Source: Planctomycetaceae bacterium (lineage in GTDB: Bacteria; Planctomycetota; Planctomycetia; Pirellulales; Pirellulaceae). From it: a DNA stretch of 64,000 nt. The stretch covers positions 1 through 64,000 of the forward strand of contig JACKHM010000003.1 in NCBI GenBank assembly GCA_020638995.1. The letters are read 5' to 3'. The first letter of the stretch is position 1. Each line of letters begins with the position of its first letter. Made by a program: the position numbers and the translations under genes. This document shows positions 60,148 through 64,000 of the stretch, one piece after another. The notes beneath the pieces were generated by a model. That model did no database searches and was not told the origin of the DNA. It saw only the letters and a list, made by a program, of their open reading frames with translations.

Positions 60148-60153
60148 CACCCG

Positions 60154-60702
60154 TTACAACAATTGGAATGGCGAACAGGCATCGAGAGCCTCGTTGGCGG
60201 CATCGAGCAAATCGCTCCGGCTGTCAGCGTGAATATCTCGATGGTCGAAGTCGGCGACGTATGACCTGACCATTGGTGCGAACGCCTCATTACCCGTTGC
60301 TTTGACGCCATTGAAGACGCCGAAGTGAAGAACATCATTTGACGTTGCCAACGCCGCCATCAGCAACGGCAGTGCGTCTCGGCCACAGAAAGCTGCCGAC
60401 TCAAGTAGCTCCATCTGGATCAACTCAAGAGTCGTCGCAAGATCGATTCGTTCTTCTTCGATGATTCGCCAGTCGTCGGGGCGAGAAGCATTCCTGTTGA
60501 TTGACAACAGCAAGTCAAGCATAAGTTCGGGTTCACGGGCTTGCTTCACGGCAACGACTGAATTGAACAGAGCCTTGGTGTACGCCGACTTTAGCCCCCT
60601 GACGATTCGCTCATCGTCCGGCTCGCCAATCAGATCGGCGAAGTCATCGGCGACACTGCCGTGTAGCAGTAGTGCGCCCGTCAGGTAGTCAGATCGGTGC
60701 AT
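60154..60702 (-). CDS. Hypothetical protein on the opposite strand, 182 residues
   Basis: The start is the ATG at 60702, 8 nt after GGAGG, rather than one five codons upstream. The product is helical and repeat-like (ALLLHGSVADDFADLIGEPDDERI, then DLLLSINRNASRPDDWRI, then ESAAFCGRDALPLLMAALA). It reads against all its neighbours, so it probably has its own promoter. Nothing in it identifies a family; a solenoid (ARM/HEAT-like) adapter is possible. Confidence 0.55.
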   Translation of the reverse strand: MHRSDYLTGALLLHGSVADDFADLIGEPDDERIVRGLKSAYTKALFNSVVAVKQAREPELMLDLLLSINRNASRPDDWRIIEEERIDLATTLELIQMELLESAAFCGRDALPLLMAALATSNDVLHFGVFNGVKATGNEAFAPMVRSYVADFDHRDIHADSRSDLLDAANEALDACSPFQLL

Positions 60703-60796
60703 CGTCGTGGCCTCCATACCGGTATCTATCCCGGCATCTTACCAAACACCCGCAGGAATGCTGTCAATCACAACTCTCTTCTGAAAGGCAGCAACC

Positions 60797-61081
60797 ATGC
60801 GACAGAATACTCCGAAGTTTCCCGTTGGCCAGACCGTCGCCACACCGGGAGCACTCGACGCCATCGAAGAAGCTGGGCAAACGCCGGACATCTTCATTCG
60901 CCGCCATCAGGGCGGAGACTGGGGCGATGTCTGCGAGGAAGATGCCGAGGCCAATGAACTGGCACTCAAAGACGGCAGCAGACTGTTCTCCGTCTTCCAT
61001 ACGGCCAACAAGGTCAAGCTCTACTGCATCACCGAATGGGACAGGTCGGCAACGACAATTTGTCTGCCAGAAGATTACTGA
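60797..61081 (+). CDS. Conserved plasmid/ICE protein, 94 residues
   Basis: The ATG lies 51 nt after an ACACCCGC motif; a GAAAGG patch precedes it. The product has the look of a widespread plasmid family: VGQTVATPGALDAIEEAG, then IRRHQGGDWGDVCEEDAEANELAL, then GSRLFSVF and ITEWDRSATTICLPEDY. In other bacteria such proteins are found on ICEs and plasmids and are sometimes mislabelled as restriction-modification subunits. Its stop and the next start share a base (TGATG). Confidence 0.7.
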   Translation: MRQNTPKFPVGQTVATPGALDAIEEAGQTPDIFIRRHQGGDWGDVCEEDAEANELALKDGSRLFSVFHTANKVKLYCITEWDRSATTICLPEDY

Positions 61082-61275
61082 TGCCGATCTTCCGAATTGA
61101 AGCACTCGAAAAGTTCGTCGTCCGAACGGTCTATCAAGTCGAAGCCGACACGCCCCAACAGGCAGAAGAACTCTGTAAGTCAGGCGAAGTCGGCTACGAC
61201 GAAAATGCCATCGAAGAAGGCGACGAAGAATGGCTCGAAACGGCCTCTGTTGAGATCAGCGGTGAGAGTTTCTGA
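61081..61275 (+). CDS. Small acidic protein, 64 residues
   Basis: The start overlaps the stop of the preceding gene by one base. The product begins MPIFRIEALEKFVVRTVYQVE and continues with AEELCKSGEVGYDENAIEEGDEEWLET. This is a compact alpha/beta domain with a very acidic second half, the layout of plasmid-borne DpnD-like or PcfM-like small proteins; that comparison is only by shape. Its TGA starts the next ACACCCGC motif. Confidence 0.6.
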   Translation: MPIFRIEALEKFVVRTVYQVEADTPQQAEELCKSGEVGYDENAIEEGDEEWLETASVEISGESF

Positions 61276-61325
61276 CACCCGCTGCTCATCCAGTCAATCA
61301 CTCACACGATTACTGGAGCCAAACA

Positions 61326-61469
61326 ATGGACACGGAACTCGACCTCTACGCCGAAGATGACTGCGACATCAATGACGACTTCGACGTGTTCGACGACCTG
61401 CCGCTTTTCGAATCGGAAGAACCGACCGACGAAGAACTCAGGCTGATTGAAGCAGAGTTGGCAGCGTAG
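61326..61469 (+). CDS. Very small, very acidic protein, 47 residues
   Basis: The ATG at 61326 follows GGAG by 8 nt and an ACACCCGC motif by 51 nt, the same leader layout as the neighbours, which argues that it is real. Of 47 residues more than a third are Asp or Glu (DLYAEDDCDINDDFDVFDD). A DNA-mimic antirestriction peptide or partner of the next protein are possible roles. No family is recognised. Confidence 0.6.
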   Translation: MDTELDLYAEDDCDINDDFDVFDDLPLFESEEPTDEELRLIEAELAA

Positions 61470-61523
61470 GCATCAGCACAATCACACCCGGCCAGTGCTG
61501 GCCTCTTCTATTGGGAGAACAAC

Positions 61524-61952
61524 ATGGGCTGGACCTATCCGTCTGGGGCCACACGCAAGAGCCTGATCGAAGAACGGACAAAGGCTTGGGAACGTGAGTC
61601 GAATGGCTGCACGATCAAGTCAACCTGTCTCGCTCATTGCTTTCGTGGCGGCAGATTCAGCGGCGTGTTGTGGGCCGTCTGGGAACGCATCATCGAACAG
61701 GACGGGCAAACGACCGAACCGGCGCAGCGTTGGATAACATGCGATCTGATTCGCTGTTACTCGGGCGAGTGGGGCTACAAGGACATGAGTGAGGCCTGCG
61801 GGCCGTACTACTTCTCGTGTCCGCTGAAGTATCTCGATCTGGTTCCGATGGAGCGCTACGGCGGCAATGCTGAGTGGCGTGAACAGGTCCGTAAGCACCA
61901 CGAAAGGCAGAAGGCAAAACGGCGGCAGAAGCGGTCTCAACTGGCTTCATAG
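61524..61952 (+). CDS. DUF6927-like plasmid protein
   Basis: The ATG follows GGGAG by 7 nt and the variant motif ACACCCGG by 39 nt. 142 residues with a conserved layout: MGWTYPSGATRKSLIEERTK, then CTIKSTCLAHCFRGG, then LWAVWER, then RWITCDLIRCYSGEWGYKDMSE, then GPYYFSCPLKYLDLVP, and a basic C-terminus. This matches a family often found on plasmids and ICEs (DUF6927). Several conserved Cys, His and Trp residues suggest a metal site. The role is unknown. Confidence 0.75.
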   Translation: MGWTYPSGATRKSLIEERTKAWERESNGCTIKSTCLAHCFRGGRFSGVLWAVWERIIEQDGQTTEPAQRWITCDLIRCYSGEWGYKDMSEACGPYYFSCPLKYLDLVPMERYGGNAEWREQVRKHHERQKAKRRQKRSQLAS

Positions 61953-62007
61953 GTGACACCCGCCAGCGAGACGTTGAGACAACTTTCCCCTTCACCGGAG
62001 CAACATT

Positions 62008-62253
62008 ATGTCAGACGCCACCGAAGCGATCCGCCGCCAGCAACTTGCCGAAATCAACGCCGATCCCAATGGCCGTGAGGCCCTCGAAGCCAAGCATGGC
62101 CAAGTCTGGGACACCAGCGAACTACAACGGGACTTCGATGTTCTGGGCTTCATGGCCCCCTACGTCGTCGCCAGCCGCAAGAGCGACGGCAAGAAGGGAT
62201 CGCTGATGTTTCAGGGATCGCCAAGGTTCTATTTTGGATGGTCCGCTGACTGA
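62008..62253 (+). CDS. Conserved plasmid-type protein, 81 residues
   Basis: The ATG lies 52 nt after an ACACCCGC motif and 8 nt after CCGGAG. The product: QLAEINADPNGREALEAKHGQVWDTSELQRDFDVLGF, in overlapping parts, then VVASRKSDGKKGSLMFQGSPRFYFGW. The VWDT-EL-DF-V-GF pattern and MFQ-SPRFYF ending resemble a plasmid and ICE family of unknown function. A terminator follows at 62271. Confidence 0.65.
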   Translation: MSDATEAIRRQQLAEINADPNGREALEAKHGQVWDTSELQRDFDVLGFMAPYVVASRKSDGKKGSLMFQGSPRFYFGWSAD

Positions 62254-62270
62254 GTGACGGTGGTTGGTTG

Positions 62271-62305
62271 CCCCGGAGCATCACGGACGATGCTTCGGGG
62301 TCGTT
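62271..62305 (+). terminator. Strong hairpin after the 62008 gene
   Basis: CCCCGGAGCATC (62271-62282) pairs with GATGCTTCGGGG (62289-62300), 11 of 12 bp, followed by TCGTTTCG. It probably ends the small-gene message. Confidence 0.65.
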
Positions 62306-62426
62306 TCGTACCTGAAAGTGTAAAGAGTCAGTGGGATCAGAATTCTTGAGCGTGATCGCTCTGAGCTTCGGGGATTTCGTGAGACCCCGGCGCTACGCCT
62401 CAATTATGGACCGCCGTTTACATCGT

Positions 62427-62903
62427 CTATCCAAAGTCGTACACCGTCACTGGCACACCCGCTGCGACCAGCGTGCCGAGCAGCAACGGTTCGATCTCGT
62501 CCCACGAACCGCCTGCCAAACCACACCCGATCCTCGGCATGTGAACTGACGCATCTTGGTTCGTTGCGAAGTCAGCAACTCTCGCAAGCCCAGCTTCAAT
62601 CGCATCGTATCTCACAGGCGGCTGGCCACCGGCCCGTCGAATTCCTCGTTGACCGATCAGGTTGGCCACCCACAGTTCTGATTCGACGGCAACAAACTGC
62701 ACCTGTCCCAACTCGAATGGCACTTCGCCACCCTCGTTGTGCCATCGCCGGTAGTGCGCCTCCGGTTCCTTCCATCGCTTCGACAACGCCATGACAAAGC
62801 CTTTGCCCCAGCCACCGATGTCGTTGCAGACATGGACGATGATCTTGTTGCCTTCGGCAACTGGCTGGGTCGCATCGCCAGTGGTGTAGGTGATCGTTGC
62901 CAT
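62427..62903 (-). CDS. Macrodomain protein (Appr-1''-p/ADP-ribose hydrolase-like)
   Basis: 158 residues, the whole of a single macrodomain. Recognisable parts are ITYTTGDAT (adenine-binding Asp), IVHVCNDIGGWGKGFVMALSKRW (ADP-ribose loop), VANLIGQRGI, and HMPRIGCGLAGGSWDEI (phosphate loop). The family removes ADP-ribose from proteins, nucleic acids or 1''-phosphate. In mobile elements macrodomains are known as antitoxins (DarG) or as counter-defences against NAD-derived immunity. It is encoded against the direction of the array, and no DarT-like toxin gene is adjacent. Confidence 0.85.
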   Translation of the reverse strand: MATITYTTGDATQPVAEGNKIIVHVCNDIGGWGKGFVMALSKRWKEPEAHYRRWHNEGGEVPFELGQVQFVAVESELWVANLIGQRGIRRAGGQPPVRYDAIEAGLARVADFATNQDASVHMPRIGCGLAGGSWDEIEPLLLGTLVAAGVPVTVYDFG

Positions 62904-62980
62904 GCGGTCATTGTACTGAATGCGATTGACACTCTGCGATTGGGGGCTGTGACGGCGGTGATTTCACCTGACACCCGCAT

Positions 62981-63018
62981 GGTAAAGAGCCTTCACCGTT
63001 CGTTGAAGGCCTTTTACC
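62981..63018 (+). promoter_or_regulatory. Imperfect hairpin in the recombinase leader
   Basis: GGTAAAGAGCCTTCA (62981-62995) pairs with TGAAGGCCTTTTACC (63004-63018) at 13 of 15 positions. It is directly after an ACACCCGC motif and 24 bp ahead of the recombinase start. It could be a recombination subsite or a leader structure. Confidence 0.5.
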
Positions 63019-63042
63019 ACCTGTGAAAACGGAGGTCTTGCA

Positions 63043-63726
63043 ATGAAACTGGTCCCGTATTACCGCTGCTCGACGCAGAAACAAGCACGCTCCGGTCTCG
63101 GATTGGAAGGACAGGAAGCAACCGTGATGCGGTTTGCGGCTGCCCACGCTGCCGACGTGCTGAAGTCATACGTCGAGGTCGAGACGGGGAAGTCAGCAGA
63201 ACGTCCAGAGTTGGCCAAGGCAGTTGCTCACGCACGTCGAGCCAAGGCCACGTTGGTGATCGCCAAACTGGATCGGCTGGCTCGCAACGTTCACTTCCTC
63301 AGCGGTCTGATGGAAGCTGGCGTGAAGTTCGTCGCATGCGATCAACCGAGCGCCAACGATCTGACGATTCACATTCTCGCTGCCGTTGCTCAAGACGAGG
63401 CCAAGCGGATCAGCGAACGCACGAAAGCAGCACTCGCAGCCTACAAAGCTCGTGGTGGCAAGCTGGGTGCGGCGCTGCCTGAGTGTCGGAATCTCACGCC
63501 GGATGCCAGTCGGATGGGAGCCGAGGCCGCAGGCAGAGTCGCCAAGCAGGAAGCCGACACGGCATACACTGATCTCTACCCGATCATGAAGGAACTTAGG
63601 GATCAGGGCTGTTCACTGCGGGCCATTGCCAAGCATCTCAATGATGAGGGCTACGAAACACGCCGTGGTTGTCGCTGGAACCACGTGCAGGTCCGGGCCG
63701 TGCTGAATCGTTACGAGCGTAGATGA
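63043..63726 (+). CDS. Serine recombinase (resolvase/invertase type)
   Basis: The ATG follows GGAGG by 7 nt. 227 residues. The catalytic domain (1-140) shows YYRCSTQKQ with the nucleophile Ser10, LDRLARNVHFLSGLM (conserved Arg residues), and the dimerisation helix DEAKRISERTKAALAAYK. The C-terminal part (165-227) is a short DNA-binding helix-turn-helix region (LRDQGCSLRAIAKHLNDEGYETRRG, in overlapping helices). Size and layout fit small resolvases of integrated elements. It should act on sites near its own gene; the hairpin at 62981-63018 and the direct repeat at 63799-63954 are candidates. Confidence 0.9.
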   Translation: MKLVPYYRCSTQKQARSGLGLEGQEATVMRFAAAHAADVLKSYVEVETGKSAERPELAKAVAHARRAKATLVIAKLDRLARNVHFLSGLMEAGVKFVACDQPSANDLTIHILAAVAQDEAKRISERTKAALAAYKARGGKLGAALPECRNLTPDASRMGAEAAGRVAKQEADTAYTDLYPIMKELRDQGCSLRAIAKHLNDEGYETRRGCRWNHVQVRAVLNRYERR

Positions 63727-63761
63727 AGATCGGGCGTCACACCCGCCCCGAAACCAGAAGC

Positions 63762-63790
63762 CCCGCTCGACCTGAATGTCGAGCGGGCTC
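63762..63790 (+). terminator. Terminator after the recombinase gene
   Basis: CCCGCTCGAC (63762-63771) pairs perfectly with GTCGAGCGGG (63778-63787), with a 6-nt loop and a short CTCTTG tail. It lies 36 bp after the recombinase stop. Confidence 0.65.
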
Positions 63791-63798
63791 TTGTCGAG

Positions 63799-63954
63799 GC
63801 AAGTTCCGTCGCAAAGATTGTTTTGGCGAATTGATCGAAGAAAAGTTCTGAAAGTAACCGGGGGATGTCGGCTATATCCCGACTAAGCACCCCCCTCTTC
63901 TTATGTCATCCTGACCTGACGGAGATTCTTCTGCGCAAGTTCGGTCGCAAAAAG
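63799..63954 (+). repeat. Direct repeat of about 19 bp near the window end
   Basis: GCAAGTTCCGTCGCAAAGA (starting 63799) recurs as GCAAGTTCGGTCGCAAAAA (starting 63935) with two differences. Between them is a GGGGG/CCCCC-closed hairpin (about 63860-63895). It could be an attachment-type site for the serine recombinase. No gene is visible from 63727 to 64000. Confidence 0.4.
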
Positions 63955-64000
63955 TGCAATTGCCGCTTTGGCACCACGTCAGAGATTATCTGAAACGAAT

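Larger units (their letters stand above)
54471..63746 (+). repeat. Array of (G)ACACCCGC leader motifs
   Basis: ACACCCGC occurs exactly at 54472, 54969, 55442, 55645, 56132, 56922, 57390, 57749, 58103, 58429, 59107, 59373, 60746, 61275, 61956, 62455, 62971 and 63739, all on the plus strand. One-base variants are at 60147 and 61484. Most lie 41-54 nt ahead of a start codon, with a CAAC-rich patch and GGAG in between. Six share the TGA stop of the gene before (TGACACCC). At least five are inside coding sequence (54969, 55442, 57749, 59107; 62455 is antisense to a gene). The role is unknown. Confidence 0.75.

Noticed and set aside
54471..63746. CRISPR-like or integron cassette array
   Set aside because: The repeated unit is only 8-9 bp, spacing is gene-sized and irregular, and several copies lie inside genes. 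There is no Cas gene and no tyrosine integrase with attC-type sites.
63860..63895. tRNA- or tmRNA-like fold closed by GGGGG/CCCCC
   Set aside because: No T-loop, anticodon arm or CCA-type acceptor could be drawn; it is only a hairpin.

Overview
The window looks like accessory chromosome from a planctomycete. The base composition is moderately GC-rich, GTG and TTG starts are frequent, and there is a secreted protein of the planctomycete-enriched TIGR03067 type (9377-9841), several secreted esterases and glycerophosphodiesterase-like proteins. The species cannot be named from the sequence. No rRNA, tRNA or CRISPR array was seen.

Layout. (1) 1-11.7 kb holds mostly unrelated metabolic or stress genes: secreted alpha/beta hydrolases, DUF2293, a yeast-type cytosine deaminase, an MBL-fold hydrolase, a DUF1653-cupin fusion, a ferritin-like protein, DinB and a metallophosphoesterase. 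(2) 11.8-40.2 kb is a dense defence island. It contains a Shedu nuclease gene cut in two by a 3,750-bp Mu/Tn7-like transposon whose ends and 5-bp target duplication can be read exactly; an McrBC pair; a DUF2971 gene; and an eight-gene minus-strand operon (XRE regulator, ImmA-type protease, methylase/half-specificity/AlbA_2 fusion, HsdM, HsdS, HsdR, YgjP-type metallopeptidase, helicase with a nuclease-like C-terminus). Divergent from that operon is a Pycsar-like operon: a tandem nucleotidyl cyclase, an E2-like protein with a SEC-C zinc motif, and a cyclic-nucleotide-binding TIR effector. An alpha/beta hydrolase and a deoxyribosyltransferase/TIR-like protein follow. (3) 40.3-51.6 kb is a mixed accessory region with two more DUF2971 genes, membrane proteins, TspO, an SGNH hydrolase and a zinc-ribbon/L7-L12-like protein. 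(4) 51.6-63.9 kb is an integrated plasmid- or ICE-like module. It has a large possibly replication-related protein, a 780-bp noncoding region rich in hairpins and repeats, an ArdC-type protein, about a dozen small acidic proteins, an AAA+ ATPase, a macrodomain protein and a serine recombinase.

How the parts fit. In the Pycsar-like unit the cyclase would make a cyclic nucleotide on infection, the CNB-TIR protein would read it and deplete NAD, and the E2-SEC-C protein is an unexpected third partner with parallels to CBASS type II. In the restriction operon nearly every gene overlaps or almost abuts the next, so it is probably expressed as one unit under the XRE/ImmA pair. The small-gene array from 54.5 to 63.7 kb is unified by a short motif, (G)ACACCCGC. 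It occurs 18 times exactly on one strand and usually lies 41-54 nt before a start codon, often fused to the preceding TGA stop.

The two most novel signals are the cyclase/E2/TIR operon and the ACACCCGC leader array. The transposon-split Shedu gene is the cleanest piece of molecular archaeology.
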